The notes: a model not told the origin generated them from the letters alone. A stretch of DNA of 64,000 nt from Gemmatimonadota bacterium (GCA_022827345.1 JAJDTB010000057.1:1-64000); one strand, 5' to 3'. Positions 46,201-54,426 are shown, counted from the first letter of the stretch. A program made the numbers and translations.

Positions 46201-46401
46201 CACCAGGTCCTTGATCGCGCGGCTGATGATGTGGTGCAGGCCGGGGCGGCCGTTCGCGGTGGGGGGACCTTCGTAGAAGACGAACTGCTCGCCGTCCGCG
46301 GTGGCCTCGAGGGTGCGGCGGAAGGTGTCCTCCTCGCGCCAGCGTTCGAGGACGGCCTCTTCGAGCGCGACGAGGGTCGCCGGGCGTTCGGGGAAGCGCA
46401 T
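43276..46401 (-). CDS. ileS: isoleucyl-tRNA synthetase (type 2-like)
   Basis: Charges tRNA-Ile. 1041 residues. The class I signature is present as 'GLHH' at 54-57 (HIGH equivalent, after 'YEGPPTANGRPG') and KMSKS at 593-597 ('KMSKSKGNVVDPWDA'). The editing domain occupies about 190-400. 'WCPSDQTVLSSHELSLGYRD' followed by 'VKDPSLWV' and the absence of the C-terminal four-cysteine zinc finger fit the eukaryote-like type 2 enzymes, which are known to tolerate mupirocin in other bacteria. It starts inside an ATGA overlap with the nucleoside phosphorylase gene and ends in a TTGA overlap with rluD. Confidence 0.95.
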   Translation of the reverse strand: MRFPERPATLVALEEAVLERWREEDTFRRTLEATADGEQFVFYEGPPTANGRPGLHHIISRAIKDLVCRYQTMLGRHVTRIAGWDTHGLPVEIEAQRQLGIEDKREIEERGIAWFNERCKESVFTYKDEWERFSERIGYWLDYSRPYVTFHAEYVESIWWLLKQMADRGLLYKGHKVVPWCPSDQTVLSSHELSLGYRDVKDPSLWVTLELLDGTGRHLLVWTTTPWTLVSNAALAVHPEIEYVEVQDAGKRLILARNRAEALFGEDRIGDAVPAAELVGAKYRRPFELIPADRVRGRAWEIVTGDFVSDEEGSGIVHMAPAYGADDYDAGREFGLAVMEPVQSDGTFAADLPLIGGKFFKDADEHLVRDLEERGLVFACTSESHSYPHCWRCDAPLVYMARHSWFARTSTLRDDLLANNAQVNWYPAQVGEGRFGEWLKGNVDWALSRDRYWGTPLPVWVSEDDPENVEWIGSFEQLAERAGGLPEDFDPHRPFIDEITWRCPETGSVMRRSPEVIDVWFDSGAMPWAQWHYPFENVEEYERHFPADFICEAVDQTRGWFYSLHAISTMLGLGPVFRNVIVNDLILDAQGRKMSKSKGNVVDPWDAVADHGADGVRWYMVTVSNPWLPTRFDPDGVRESAARFFDTLLNTYRFFALYANLEDWGPEVAAPEAPSRPPLDRWLLSRLNRLIRTVRAELDGYNPTRAYRAVAAFVDGELSNWYVRRSRSRFWGSADAADSAAAFATLHEALRVTALLIAPVTPFTSDWLHRALTGRSSHTEPFPEADEALIDGPLDTDMARVRTLSTLGRAAREEVGIRVRQPLGRLLAVIPGAPPADDVLALLRDEINVKRVEFAASSEGLVTLAARPDFRALGKRFRKLTQEAAAQVRGLGGEALATVRGGGTARITVAGEWHEVGAEEMEVVEEAQGDWVVRSEGRCTVGLDPVISDELRMEGLARELVSRIQRLRRDSGLAVTDRIRLGIAGGDVVRSAAREHGEAIARETLAVAVEVGARLDRYDHHKEGGLDGEAAGWGLSVAAAP

Positions 46402-47312
46402 CAGGAGACGGGCTCCGAGGCGGGGTCACCTGCGCCTTCGCCCGCGGGGTGGGCTTGCCCGGCCGCGGGGGTATCCAAGCCGCGGAGAACAGCCGGCTCG
46501 TCGGCCATGCGGCTTACGACCCCTGCGACCACTCGCGTCAGCTTCGGCCCGGCGGCGGTCGCCGTCGCGATGATTCTCTCGATGTCGACCTCATCGAGCG
46601 CGTCGGGAAGGCACTGGTCGGTGATGACGGCGATGGCAAGCACCCGCATGTCCATGTGGCGCGCGGCGATGACCTCGGGCACGGTCGACATGCCCACGAC
46701 ATCCGCACCCATCGCGCGCAGCATGCGGTACTCGGCGCGCGTTTCGAGCTGGGGTCCCGGGACGGCGACATACACACCGTGCCGCACGGCGATGCGCTGC
46801 TCCATGGCCACGGCCGCCGCCGCATCTCGCAACTCGCGATCGTACGGCACCGACATGTCCGGGAAGCGCGGACCCAGTTCGTCCAGGTTGGGCCCGATCA
46901 GCGGGCTGTCGCCCATGAAGTTGATGTGGTCGTCGAGGACTACGAGGTCCCCCGGGCTCCACAGCGGGTTCATGCCGCCGCACGCCGCCGAGACGATCAG
47001 GGTGTCGGCGCCGAGCAGCCGCATGACGCGGACAGGAAAGACGATCTGCTGATGCGAGTAGCCTTCGTAGCGGTGGAAGCGGCCCTGCATCGCCACCACG
47101 GGCACGCCCGAGAGCGTCCCCAGAATGAGCTTGCCCTGGTGCGACATGACGGTGGACACCGGGAAGTGCGGCAGATCCTCATAGTCGATCGCGGCGTCGA
47201 CCTCGATCGCGTCGGCCAGCCCCCCCAGCCCCGTGCCCAGAATGATCCCCACGCGGGGGGCGGCCGCCCCCCGGCTCTGCACGGCCAGCGCGGCTTCGCG
47301 GATGCGGTCCAT
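46401..47312 (-). CDS. punA: purine nucleoside phosphorylase (trimeric type)
   Basis: Phosphorolysis of guanosine or inosine to base and ribose 1-phosphate in purine salvage. 303 residues from ATG 47312; a GTG 27 bases upstream is also possible. The type I PNP pattern is complete: 'GIILGTGLGGLAD' (phosphate loop), 'FPVSTVMSHQGKLILG', 'GRFHRYEGYSHQQIVFPVRV', 'VSAACGGMNP', 'PGPQLETRAEYRMLRAMGAD' and 'GMSTVPEVI'. Asn or Glu purine-binding residues lie in the last blocks. The stop overlaps the ileS start. The C-terminal ~20 residues are a Pro/Ala-rich tail. Confidence 0.92.
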   Translation of the reverse strand: MDRIREAALAVQSRGAAAPRVGIILGTGLGGLADAIEVDAAIDYEDLPHFPVSTVMSHQGKLILGTLSGVPVVAMQGRFHRYEGYSHQQIVFPVRVMRLLGADTLIVSAACGGMNPLWSPGDLVVLDDHINFMGDSPLIGPNLDELGPRFPDMSVPYDRELRDAAAAVAMEQRIAVRHGVYVAVPGPQLETRAEYRMLRAMGADVVGMSTVPEVIAARHMDMRVLAIAVITDQCLPDALDEVDIERIIATATAAGPKLTRVVAGVVSRMADEPAVLRGLDTPAAGQAHPAGEGAGDPASEPVS

Positions 47313-47350
47313 TTCGCTATTTGGGCTCACGTAGTTGTTTCCCGAACAGA

Positions 47351-47386
47351 GAACGCCCCGCCAGCCACTCGGCCGGCGGGGCGTTC
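47351..47386 (-). terminator. GC-rich hairpin downstream of tonB copy 1
   Basis: A stem of sixteen base pairs with one A-C mismatch and an ACTC (plus strand) loop lies 25 bases after the tonB stop. Arms are 47351-47366 and 47371-47386. There is no long T-run, only TCTGTT on the minus strand, so it may act as a terminator, an mRNA-stabilising hairpin or an attenuator before the nucleoside phosphorylase gene. Confidence 0.6.
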
Positions 47387-47410
47387 CCGCACGTGGGTGT
47401 ACCGAGCGCG

Positions 47411-48088
47411 CTACTTCGCTCTGAAGGTAATCGGAAGCGCCACCCAGACTGGAACCGCTTGGTCGCGGTTGAGCGCCGGAGTGAACTTGAAGACCGGCGC
47501 CACGCGCAGCGCGGCGGCGTCGAGCGCCTCGTGACCGGAACTCTCCATCACCAGCTGGTTCTGCACGACACCGTTCTCGTCGATGAAAAACCACACCTTG
47601 ACGGTCCCGCCGATTCCAGCGTCCCGCAGCAGGGGCGGGTATTCTCGTTCCAGCGCTCTCCGCACCTCGCCCGCGTTGATGTAGGCAGGTTCGACGGTGC
47701 GCGGAGTGAATCCGGGCGCGGACGAAATGTCCGCCACTACCTCACCGGGCGGCAGGGGAAGCTCTCCGACCGGGTTCTCCTCGAAGGTCACCGGAGCAAT
47801 CGTGATGTCTTCGTCGATCTCGGCGGTCGCCACCACGGGGGTGGCCGGACGGACGATCGGTTCGGGCGCGGGAGGAGGAGGGTCGACGAGGGGAGGGACG
47901 ATGATCATGGGATCCTCCACGCTCACGCTCATGTCGGGCGGCTCTCCGAACTCCAGGTAGGCGAAGAAGCCGAAGTGCGCCGCGGTAGCCGCGATCGTCG
48001 AACCCCAGAACCAGGACGAAAATGAGCTCTTGAAGCGATTGTTCGCGCTTGCGGACGTCGAATGCTGCAGCGTGGTCTGTTCGTTCAT
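47411..48088 (-). CDS. tonB: TonB family energy transducer, copy 1
   Basis: Couples the proton motive force to outer-membrane receptors such as the SusC protein at 17461. From ATG 48088 (GGGAG upstream) it has 225 residues: a cytoplasmic N-terminus, one membrane helix ('FWGSTIAATAAHFGFFAYLE'), a proline-rich periplasmic linker ('IVPPLVDPPPPAPEPIVRPA') and a TonB C-terminal domain ('ALEREYPPLLRDAGIGGTVK', 'VWFFIDENGVVQNQ', 'FKFTPALNRDQAVPVWVALP'). It is a close paralogue of the gene at 49103 and is separated from it by yggS. It has its own upstream dyad and downstream hairpin, so it may be expressed separately. Confidence 0.9.
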   Translation of the reverse strand: MNEQTTLQHSTSASANNRFKSSFSSWFWGSTIAATAAHFGFFAYLEFGEPPDMSVSVEDPMIIVPPLVDPPPPAPEPIVRPATPVVATAEIDEDITIAPVTFEENPVGELPLPPGEVVADISSAPGFTPRTVEPAYINAGEVRRALEREYPPLLRDAGIGGTVKVWFFIDENGVVQNQLVMESSGHEALDAAALRVAPVFKFTPALNRDQAVPVWVALPITFRAK

Positions 48089-48176
48089 CGTCTTCTCCCG
48101 GTCGGACCTCGTTGGAGTTCGGCTGCGACCCCTTGCATTGTCGCAATGGGTATTGGTACCGGTTCCGGGTGCAGAA

Positions 48177-48194
48177 GGTTCCCGCCGCGGAACC
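48177..48194. promoter_or_regulatory. inverted repeat GGTTCC-N6-GGAACC upstream of tonB copy 1
   Basis: Perfect six-base arms GGTTCC and GGAACC with the spacer CGCCGC, 89 bases before the tonB ATG. The same dyad with the same spacing is at 50712-50729 upstream of exbD. Both sit in gaps before genes of the same transport complex, so a shared operator is plausible. The flanks also agree (A before, CG/CC after). Confidence 0.45.
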
Positions 48195-48282
48195 CGGTTC
48201 GACTCAGTGGTATGGGGGTCTCCGCACACTGTTGCCGAAGGGCCGGAAGTGCGGGAGATCCGCGGCGTTGACGGGTGTGTGA

Positions 48283-49005
48283 TTACGTCGGCCGCCTGCC
48301 AAGCAGCGTCGTCCCCAGCCTCACCATCGTGCTCCCCTCCTCCACGGCAATCTCGTAGTCGTTCGACATGCCCATCGAGAGCTCGCGCCCCTCGACCCCG
48401 TCGATTCCCCGCGCGGCCTCGAGCACGGCGCGGGTGGTGCGGAACGTGGCGCGCACGGTGGCCTCGTCGGCGACGAAGGGCGCCATGGTCATGAGGCCGT
48501 CGACGCGCAGGCCCGGCAGCTCGGCCACCCGCGCGATACCGGTGACCGCCTCGTCCGGGGCACGCGCCGCCGGGAAGCCGCCCTTGGTGGCTTCGCCGGA
48601 GGCGTTGACCTGGACGAGGACGGGGATGCGCCGCCCTTCCGCCACGCCGAGACGCGACAGCTTCTCGGCGAGGCGGAGGGAGTCGACGCTGTGGATCAGC
48701 GCCGCGAGGCGGGCGGCGCCGGCCGCCTTGCGGCGCTGGATGTGGCCGATCGCGTGCCAGGTCACCGGCTCGGCCTCGAAGAGCGGCACCTTCCGCTGCA
48801 GCTCCTCCACGCGGTTCTCGCCGATGTCGCGCAGCCCCGCCGCCAGCGCGGCCTCGATCGCGCCGGGCGGATGGCCCTTCGTGACCGCCACGACCCGCAC
48901 TGCGCCCGGATCGCGGCCGCTCCGCTCGGCGGCCGCGGCGATTCGGTCGCGCACGCGCGGCAGGTTCTCCGCGACAGCATGGTGGTAGGGGTCGTGCCCG
49001 GTCAT
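48283..49005 (-). CDS. yggS: YggS-family PLP homeostasis protein
   Basis: 240 residues, start at ATG 49005. It has the single-domain alanine-racemase-like fold: 'VVAVTKGHPPGAIEAALAAG' with the PLP lysine at Lys43, 'DIGENRVEELQRKVPLF', 'WHAIGHIQRRKAA', 'LVQVNASGEATKGGF', 'MTMAPF' and 'LSMGMSNDYEIAVEEGSTMV'. The family buffers free pyridoxal phosphate and has no racemase activity. It lies between the two tonB copies on the same strand, an unusual place; the hairpin at 49042 separates it from the exb/tonB operon. Confidence 0.95.
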   Translation of the reverse strand: MTGHDPYHHAVAENLPRVRDRIAAAAERSGRDPGAVRVVAVTKGHPPGAIEAALAAGLRDIGENRVEELQRKVPLFEAEPVTWHAIGHIQRRKAAGAARLAALIHSVDSLRLAEKLSRLGVAEGRRIPVLVQVNASGEATKGGFPAARAPDEAVTGIARVAELPGLRVDGLMTMAPFVADEATVRATFRTTRAVLEAARGIDGVEGRELSMGMSNDYEIAVEEGSTMVRLGTTLLGRRPT

Positions 49006-49041
49006 TCGCTTCGCAACACGGGTGGGGTGGCAGCCGGACAA

Positions 49042-49081
49042 GGGAACGCCCCGCCGGCCACTCGGCCGGCGGGGCGTTCCC
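49042..49081 (-). terminator. perfect GC-rich hairpin downstream of tonB copy 2
   Basis: An 18-base-pair perfect stem (arms 49042-49059 and 49064-49081) with an ACTC (plus strand) loop, 21 bases after the tonB stop and 37 bases before the yggS start. The loop, the right arm and the sequence up to the tonB stop are shared with the hairpin at 47351, so the element was copied together with the gene. No clear T-run follows. Confidence 0.65.
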
Positions 49082-49102
49082 GCGCTTGTGCGGCCGAGCG
49101 CG

Positions 49103-49780
49103 CTACTTGGTAGTGAAGGTAATCGGAAGCTGCACCCAGACCGGAACCGCTTTGTCGCGGTTCAGCGCCGGGGTGAACTTGAACACCGGAGCCACGCGGA
49201 GCGCGGCGTCGTCCAGCGCCTGGTGCCCGGAACTATTCTGCACCACCTGGTTCTGCACGACGCCCTGCTCGTCGATGAAGAACCACACGATGGTCGTCCC
49301 GCCGATCCCGGCGTCGCGCAGCAGCGGCGGATACTCGCGCTCGAGCGCTCTCCGCACTTCGTTGGCGTTCGTATAGTCGGGCTTCACGGTATACGGCGTG
49401 AAGACCGGGGCCGCTCCGATGTCCGTCTCGACCTCGTCGGGCGGCGGCGGCAGGTTCTCGACCGGGTTCTCGTCGAAGGTGACCGGCGCGATCGTGATGT
49501 CCTCGTCGATCGTGGCGCTCGTCACCACCGGCGTGGCCGGGCGGGCGATCGCCTCGGGCGGCGGCGGAATCTCGATCTCGGGCGGGATGTCCATGGTGAT
49601 GATCTCGTCCATGCTCATGCTCACATCTTCGGGCTCACCGAAGTTGAGGAAGGCAAAGAACACGAAATGAAACACCGTGGCCGTGATCATCGAGCCCCAG
49701 AACCACGTCGAGAATGAACTCTTGAAGCGGTCGTTGGCGGTTTCGGTGATGATTGACTGTTGTTCGACTTGCTCGCTCAT
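49103..49780 (-). CDS. tonB: TonB family energy transducer, copy 2
   Basis: 225 residues, the same length and layout as the copy at 47411: a membrane helix ('WFWGSMITATVFHFVFFAFL'), a proline-rich linker ('IPPEIEIPPPPEAIARPATP'), then 'ITIAPVTFDENPVENLPPPP' and a TonB C-terminal domain ('ALEREYPPLLRDAGIGGTTI', 'VWFFIDEQGVVQNQVVQNSS'). The start overlaps the stop of exbD by ATGA, so this copy belongs to the exbB-exbD-exbD-tonB operon and is probably the main TonB for that motor. Confidence 0.93.
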   Translation of the reverse strand: MSEQVEQQSIITETANDRFKSSFSTWFWGSMITATVFHFVFFAFLNFGEPEDVSMSMDEIITMDIPPEIEIPPPPEAIARPATPVVTSATIDEDITIAPVTFDENPVENLPPPPDEVETDIGAAPVFTPYTVKPDYTNANEVRRALEREYPPLLRDAGIGGTTIVWFFIDEQGVVQNQVVQNSSGHQALDDAALRVAPVFKFTPALNRDKAVPVWVQLPITFTTK

Positions 49781-50220
49781 CGTCTCTCCCTCGTCATGTC
49801 CTGTTCCAACTCGGTCGCAAACACGACCCTCAATAAACCTGCTGCCACCAGCTCCTGCTGCACCGCGTCGATGTAGCGGTACGGCACCGTCCGGTCCGAC
49901 CGGATCGACACCACCAGCTCGCGGTTGACCCGGTACATGGGAGCGATGATGGCGCTGACCTCTTCCATCGCCGTCGCCACATCGTTGATGTAGACGTCGC
50001 CGTTCGGATCAAGCCAGATGTTCTGAATGTTCTTCTGCTTCTGGTCGATCTTCTCCGTGGCCTCGGCCTGCGCCCACTCGATGGGGCGGTTCGTGTCCTT
50101 CTGGAACACGGTGGAGACCATGAAGAAGATCAGAAGCAGGAACGCGATGTCCGCCATCGAGGAGGATGGAATCTCCTGCGATGCCTTGGACTTTCGTTGC
50201 AACCCTCCGCCTTTGACCAT
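49777..50220 (-). CDS. exbD: ExbD/TolR biopolymer transport protein, copy 2
   Basis: 147 residues. 'IPSSSMADIAFLLLIFFMVS' is the family's single N-terminal membrane helix, with the functionally critical Asp after 'SSMA'. The periplasmic domain ends with 'VVSIRSDRTVPYRYIDAVQQ', the conserved C-terminal strand-helix. It works with ExbB and TonB as the proton-driven motor. It starts six bases after the end of the first exbD and its stop overlaps tonB copy 2. Confidence 0.93.
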   Translation of the reverse strand: MVKGGGLQRKSKASQEIPSSSMADIAFLLLIFFMVSTVFQKDTNRPIEWAQAEATEKIDQKQKNIQNIWLDPNGDVYINDVATAMEEVSAIIAPMYRVNRELVVSIRSDRTVPYRYIDAVQQELVAAGLLRVVFATELEQDMTRERR

Positions 50221-50226
50221 TGCGCG

Positions 50227-50649
50227 CTACTCCAGGACCTGCAGCGAGATACGTTCGGAGCCCGCCGACTGGAGGGCGTCCAGGACATCGATCATGAAAC
50301 GATACGGTGCATCGGGGTGGGTCTTTACAGCGGCGATCAGATTCTCGTTCTGGGCCACGTCCTGCCGCCAGATCGCCTCCACGTCGCTCGGACGCACCGT
50401 CTGCTCCTGCTGACTCTCGCCCCGCCGGATCGTTACGGCGCCCGTGGGGTTGATGAGGATGTGGAGGATGTTCTTCTGGCTGACCTCCTGCTCCTCGCCC
50501 TGCTCGGGCAGGACGATCGCGAGCCCCTTGTCCTTCGGGAAGGTCGTCGTGACCAGGAAGAAGATCAGAAGGAGGAATGCGATGTCGGCCATTGACGAGG
50601 ATGGGATCTCGTCAGAGACCTTGGACTTCTTGCCGCCGAGAACCGCCAT
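50227..50649 (-). CDS. exbD: ExbD/TolR biopolymer transport protein, copy 1
   Basis: 140 residues with the motor helix 'IPSSSMADIAFLLLIFFLVT' (Asp after SSMA) and the periplasmic block 'LIAAVKTHPDAPYRFMIDVL'. Two consecutive exbD genes in one operon are common in phyla with many TonB receptors, and the motor probably uses a mixed dimer. It is separated from exbB by about 100 bases that contain the GGTTCC-N6-GGAACC dyad. Confidence 0.93.
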   Translation of the reverse strand: MAVLGGKKSKVSDEIPSSSMADIAFLLLIFFLVTTTFPKDKGLAIVLPEQGEEQEVSQKNILHILINPTGAVTIRRGESQQEQTVRPSDVEAIWRQDVAQNENLIAAVKTHPDAPYRFMIDVLDALQSAGSERISLQVLE

Positions 50650-50711
50650 GGGTGCTCTCCCGTCCGATTGTTTGCCGCGCCTTGTTGTTTGCTACCACCT
50701 GCGGGGCCAAA

Positions 50712-50729
50712 GGTTCCGCCAGTGGAACC
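50712..50729. promoter_or_regulatory. inverted repeat GGTTCC-N6-GGAACC upstream of exbD copy 1
   Basis: Arms GGTTCC and GGAACC with the spacer GCCAGT, 63 bases before the exbD ATG and just after the end of exbB. Identical arms and spacer length to the site at 48177. It could be an operator for a secondary promoter inside the exb operon or an mRNA processing hairpin. Confidence 0.4.
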
Positions 50730-50748
50730 CGCCCCGAAACTGCCAAGC

Positions 50749-51405
50749 CTAGGACAGAACCCTGAGCTTTCCTTCGCGCTCCATGTCCCAGGCGATGTTC
50801 AGGATCTTCTGGGTGCTCTCCTCCATGTCGACGACGAGCTTGTCGATCCTCGACACGAAATAATTGTAGCCGATATTGACCGGAATCGCGATGGTGAGCC
50901 CCGCCGCCGTAGTCAGCAGAGCCACCTTGATTCCGCCCGCAACCGTCGCCGGATTCACGTCGCCCGCGGCGGCGATCGACTCGAAGGCCACGATCATGCC
51001 CGCCACCGTGCCCAGGAATCCCATGAGCGGGGCCACGTTGGCGATCGTCGCGAGGACGACCAGGCCGCGCTCCAGGAAGCTCAGCTCGATCGCGCCGGTG
51101 GTCGAGATGACCTGCTCCAGCTCGCCCTTGTTCAGGGTGAGGTGCTTGATCCGGCGCAGCCCCGCCAGCAGGATCGCAGCGGCCGGACCCGGGGTCGAAG
51201 CCGCGATCTCGATGGCTTCCTCCACCCGGCCGCCCATCGCCGCCTCTTCGACTTCCTCGATCACCCGGACCGCGCTGCGGTGGGCGATCCACAGGGTCCA
51301 GGTCTTGGCGATGATGACGCCGAGGCCGATGAGCGAACAGATGACGAGCGGGTACATCATCAATCCGCCGTCTGCAAAGAGGGTAAGTAGATCGTAGGTT
51401 TCCAC
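50749..51405 (-). CDS. exbB: ExbB/TolQ/MotA proton-channel protein
   Basis: The membrane stator of the TonB motor. From GTG 51405 (GGAAG upstream) it has 218 residues; a TTG at 51486 also opens the frame, but it lies upstream of the predicted -10 element. Three membrane helices are visible: '[20 protein letters not shown]', '[20 protein letters not shown]' and '[20 protein letters not shown]', the last two carrying the MotA_ExbB family pattern. '[20 protein letters not shown]' is the most diagnostic stretch. First gene of the exbB-exbD-exbD-tonB operon. Confidence 0.93.
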   Translation of the reverse strand: METYDLLTLFADGGLMMYPLVICSLIGLGVIIAKTWTLWIAHRSAVRVIEEVEEAAMGGRVEEAIEIAASTPGPAAAILLAGLRRIKHLTLNKGELEQVISTTGAIELSFLERGLVVLATIANVAPLMGFLGTVAGMIVAFESIAAAGDVNPATVAGGIKVALLTTAAGLTIAIPVNIGYNYFVSRIDKLVVDMEESTQKILNIAWDMEREGKLRVLS

Positions 51406-51451
51406 GTCTGCTTCCGTTGAGCCAGGTTGGATGGAGTGCGGAACAGGCGCC

Positions 51452-51480
51452 AATGTAGGCGGCTCGCGCGTTCGAGTCAA
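51452..51480 (-). promoter_or_regulatory. sigma-70-like promoter of the exb operon
   Basis: On the minus strand TTGACT (51480-51475) is followed after exactly 17 bases by TACATT (51457-51452). The predicted start of transcription is near 51446, about 40 bases before the exbB GTG at 51405. The elements match the consensus at five and four of six positions with ideal spacing, which stands out in this GC-rich gap between divergent genes. Confidence 0.55.
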
Positions 51481-51572
51481 CGACAACGTGCAGGGCGCGC
51501 GCGGTTGGCGCCACCCCGTTCATCGATATGACGGGAACCGCGGCCTTCCGTCGGCTGTTACTGTTCAGAGTC

Positions 51573-52418
51573 ATGAACGGATTCTTTCAGCAGCTGCAGT
51601 TCCTGAGCCCGGGATGGACCGATCTGGTCGAGATCGCGATCGTCTCGCTGCTCATCTACAGGATCCTGCTCCTGATTCGCGAGACGCGGGCCATGCAGAT
51701 GCTCTTCGGCATCCTGCTGCTCGCCGGACTCTACCTGATGTCGGTGATCTTCGGCCTGTCGCTGATCCGCCGGCTCATCGAGGCACTGCTCCAGTACGGC
51801 GCGATCGCGGCGCTGGTGGTGTTCCAGCCGGAGATGCGCGCCGCCCTCGCGCGTCTGGGCCAGACCCGGCTGGTGAGGATGCTGGGATCGGCGCGGCAGG
51901 AGCGGATCGTGGACCGCCTGGTCGAGGGGGTCGAGCAGCTCGCGCAGTCGGGGGTGGGGGCGATCGTGGCGGTCCAGCGCGAAACCGGGCTGAAGGAGTA
52001 CGCGCAGACCGGCAGCAGTGTGGAGGCGATGCTGTCGCCCGAGCTGCTCGGCACGATCTTCGCACCGCAGTCTCCGCTTCACGACGGTGCCGTCATCATC
52101 GTGGGGGACGTGATCAAGGCCGCCGGCGCCATCCTGCCCCTGACGCAGAATCCGGTGCGGGACCGTTCGCTGGGGACGCGCCACCGCGCGGCCCTCGGCC
52201 TCAGCGAAGAGACCGACGCCATCGTGATCGTCGTGAGCGAGGAGACGTCGCGCATCTCGATCGCGTACCGCGGCAGCATCGAGATGGGGGTGGACGGGAA
52301 TCGGCTCAGGCAGCTGCTGGAGCGGACGCTGCCGCAATCGGCGCTCGCTGCCACTCCACCGCTGGACTCGGCATGGGACGACGGCGGATCCGCCACTCGG
52401 AGTGTAATGAGAAGGTGA
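51573..52418 (+). CDS. cdaA: diadenylate cyclase CdaA
   Basis: Makes the second messenger c-di-AMP from two ATP. From ATG 51573 it has 281 residues; an ATG at 51528 adds 15. Three N-terminal membrane helices span about residues 18-65, then a DAC domain with the catalytic Asp171-Gly-Ala ('[20 protein letters not shown]') and the Arg203-His-Arg motif ('GTRHRAALG'). '[12 protein letters not shown]' precedes it as usual. The last 40 residues are a variable tail. No YbbR gene follows; ftsH is convergent, two bases beyond the stop. Confidence 0.94.
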   Translation: MNGFFQQLQFLSPGWTDLVEIAIVSLLIYRILLLIRETRAMQMLFGILLLAGLYLMSVIFGLSLIRRLIEALLQYGAIAALVVFQPEMRAALARLGQTRLVRMLGSARQERIVDRLVEGVEQLAQSGVGAIVAVQRETGLKEYAQTGSSVEAMLSPELLGTIFAPQSPLHDGAVIIVGDVIKAAGAILPLTQNPVRDRSLGTRHRAALGLSEETDAIVIVVSEETSRISIAYRGSIEMGVDGNRLRQLLERTLPQSALAATPPLDSAWDDGGSATRSVMRR

Positions 52419-52419
52419 C

Positions 52420-54411
52420 TCAGCCGGGTGACGGCAGCGGGTCAGCACCGCCCAGTCCCGGTTGCGGCACCGATGCCGGCTGGGGCGTGGCCCCGGGAAG
52501 GGGCACGGACTCCTGGTCCGACTCGAAGTCGCTCGTAACGGGGGGCAGCGCCTTGCCCTCGCAGAGCAGATCGATCTCGGACGAGTCCAGGGTTTCCCGC
52601 TCCAGAAGGGCGAGCGCAAGGGCTTCCAGCAGATCCCGGTTCGCCTCGATGATCGTTCGCGCCCTCGAATGCGCATCGTCGAGGATGCGCTTCACCTCTT
52701 CGTCCACCTGCTGCGCGGTGTGGTCGGACACCTCCCGGCGCTGGACCAGTTCGCGGCCCAGGAAGACCTCCTGGTCGCTGTCTCCCACCGCCATCAGGCC
52801 GATGCGGTCGGACATCCCGAACCGGGTGACCATGCGCCGCGCCATCGCCGTGGCGCGCTCGATGTCGTTGCCGGCCCCGGTTGTGACCTTCTCCGGGCCG
52901 AACTCCAGTTCCTCGGCGACGCGGCCGCCGAAGAGCATCGCCAGCTGGCCGTTGAGCCAGTCCAGGGTGTGGGAGTGGCGGTCCTCCTCCGGTAGCGAGG
53001 CGGTCAGCCCCAGGGCGCGCCCCCGCGGCACGATCGTGACCTTGTGCACCGGGTCGAGACCCGGAACCTTGACCGCGATCACGACGTGTCCGGCCTCGTG
53101 GAAGGCCGTCAGCCGCCGTTCCGCGTCGGTGAGCACCATGCTCCGGCGCTCAGTGCCGAGCATGACCTTGTCCTTGGCCTGCTCGAAGTCCTCCATGGCG
53201 ACGAGGTCGACCCCGCGCCGAGCCGCGAAGAGCGCGGCTTCGTTGCAGATGTTGGAGAGGTCGGCCCCGCTCAGGCCCGGCGTGCCGCGGGCGACCAGCG
53301 ACAGCTCGACGTCCTCCGCCAGCGGCAGCTTCTTCGCATGCACGCGCAGGATGCCTTCCCTGCCCTTCACGTCGGGAAGATCGACGACGACCTGGCGGTC
53401 GAAGCGGCCGGGGCGAAGCAGCGCCGGATCCAGCACGTCGGGCCGGTTGGTGGCGGCCAGCAGGATGACGCCTTCGTTGGCCTCGAACCCGTCCATCTCC
53501 ACCAGCAGCGCGTTGAGGGTCTGCTCGCGTTCGTCGTGGCCGCCGCCGAGACCGGCGCCCCGGTGCCGTCCCACGGCGTCGATCTCGTCCACGAAGATGA
53601 TGCACGGCGCGTGTGCCTTCCCCTGCTCGAAGAGGTCGCGCACCCGCGACGCCCCGACGCCGACGAACATCTCGACGAAGTCGGAGCCTGACATCTGGAA
53701 GAAGGGACGGGCCGCCTCGCCCGCCACCGCGCGGGCCAGAAGCGTCTTTCCGGTGCCGGGAGGACCGACCAGCAGCACGCCCTTGGGCAGCCGCCCGCCC
53801 AGGCGCGAGAAGCGGGGCGGGTCCTTCAGGAATTCGATGATCTCCTCGAGCTCGACCTTCGCCTCTTCGGCGCCGGCCACGTCGGCGAAGGTGACCTGGG
53901 GCGTGTCGGGGCTGATCATCCGCGCCTTCGAGCGGCCGAACTGGAACGCGCGGTTCCCCCCGCTCTGCATGGCCCGGAAGATCCAGATCCAGAAGGCGAT
54001 GAAGAGGAAGACCGGCAGGATCGAGATCATCAGGGTGCCCCAGCCCAGCCCGCGCGAGCGTGCCGTGATCTCGACCTCCCTCTCGCGCATGAGCCCGACG
54101 AGCTCGGCGGTGACCTCGGCCGCGGGAAGTTCGGTGACGAACTCGTTCACGTCGGTCTCGTCGACCGTGATCGTGTTCTTGAGTTCGCCCTCGACCCGCG
54201 TCTCACCCTGGAAGGTGACCTCGAGGACGTTGTCGTTCTCGATCTGGCGGTACAGTTCGGAGACGGTGATCTCACCTGCCGTGCGGTCGTCTCCCCGCAT
54301 GAACTGGAAGATCAGCACCGACATGAGCGCAAAGAGAAACCAGACGGACGCCGCGCGCGACACGCGCTTCAGCTTCGGGTCCTTCTGGGGTGTTTTCTGT
54401 TGTTCGGACAT
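52420..54411 (-). CDS. ftsH: ATP-dependent zinc metalloprotease FtsH
   Basis: A membrane-bound AAA+ protease that degrades unassembled and regulatory membrane proteins. 663 residues: a helix near the N-terminus ('[17 protein letters not shown]'), a periplasmic domain, a second helix ('[20 protein letters not shown]'), then the AAA domain with Walker A 'GPPGTGKT' (216-223), Walker B 'IIFVDEID', and '[14 protein letters not shown]' (second region of homology). The M41 zinc site is 'HEAGH' at 438-442, with the third ligand expected in the following helix region. The Pro-rich tail of 40 residues is variable. Last gene of the tilS-hpt-ftsH cluster, an order known from many bacteria. Confidence 0.97.
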   Translation of the reverse strand: MSEQQKTPQKDPKLKRVSRAASVWFLFALMSVLIFQFMRGDDRTAGEITVSELYRQIENDNVLEVTFQGETRVEGELKNTITVDETDVNEFVTELPAAEVTAELVGLMREREVEITARSRGLGWGTLMISILPVFLFIAFWIWIFRAMQSGGNRAFQFGRSKARMISPDTPQVTFADVAGAEEAKVELEEIIEFLKDPPRFSRLGGRLPKGVLLVGPPGTGKTLLARAVAGEAARPFFQMSGSDFVEMFVGVGASRVRDLFEQGKAHAPCIIFVDEIDAVGRHRGAGLGGGHDEREQTLNALLVEMDGFEANEGVILLAATNRPDVLDPALLRPGRFDRQVVVDLPDVKGREGILRVHAKKLPLAEDVELSLVARGTPGLSGADLSNICNEAALFAARRGVDLVAMEDFEQAKDKVMLGTERRSMVLTDAERRLTAFHEAGHVVIAVKVPGLDPVHKVTIVPRGRALGLTASLPEEDRHSHTLDWLNGQLAMLFGGRVAEELEFGPEKVTTGAGNDIERATAMARRMVTRFGMSDRIGLMAVGDSDQEVFLGRELVQRREVSDHTAQQVDEEVKRILDDAHSRARTIIEANRDLLEALALALLERETLDSSEIDLLCEGKALPPVTSDFESDQESVPLPGATPQPASVPQPGLGGADPLPSPG

Positions 54412-54426
54412 ATGTCTATCCGCGAA

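Noticed and set aside
43339-47052. Plus-strand open frame of more than 1200 codons opposite ileS and PNP
   Set aside because: It is antisense to two clear genes; its translation is Arg/His/Val-rich without family features, an effect of high GC at third positions.
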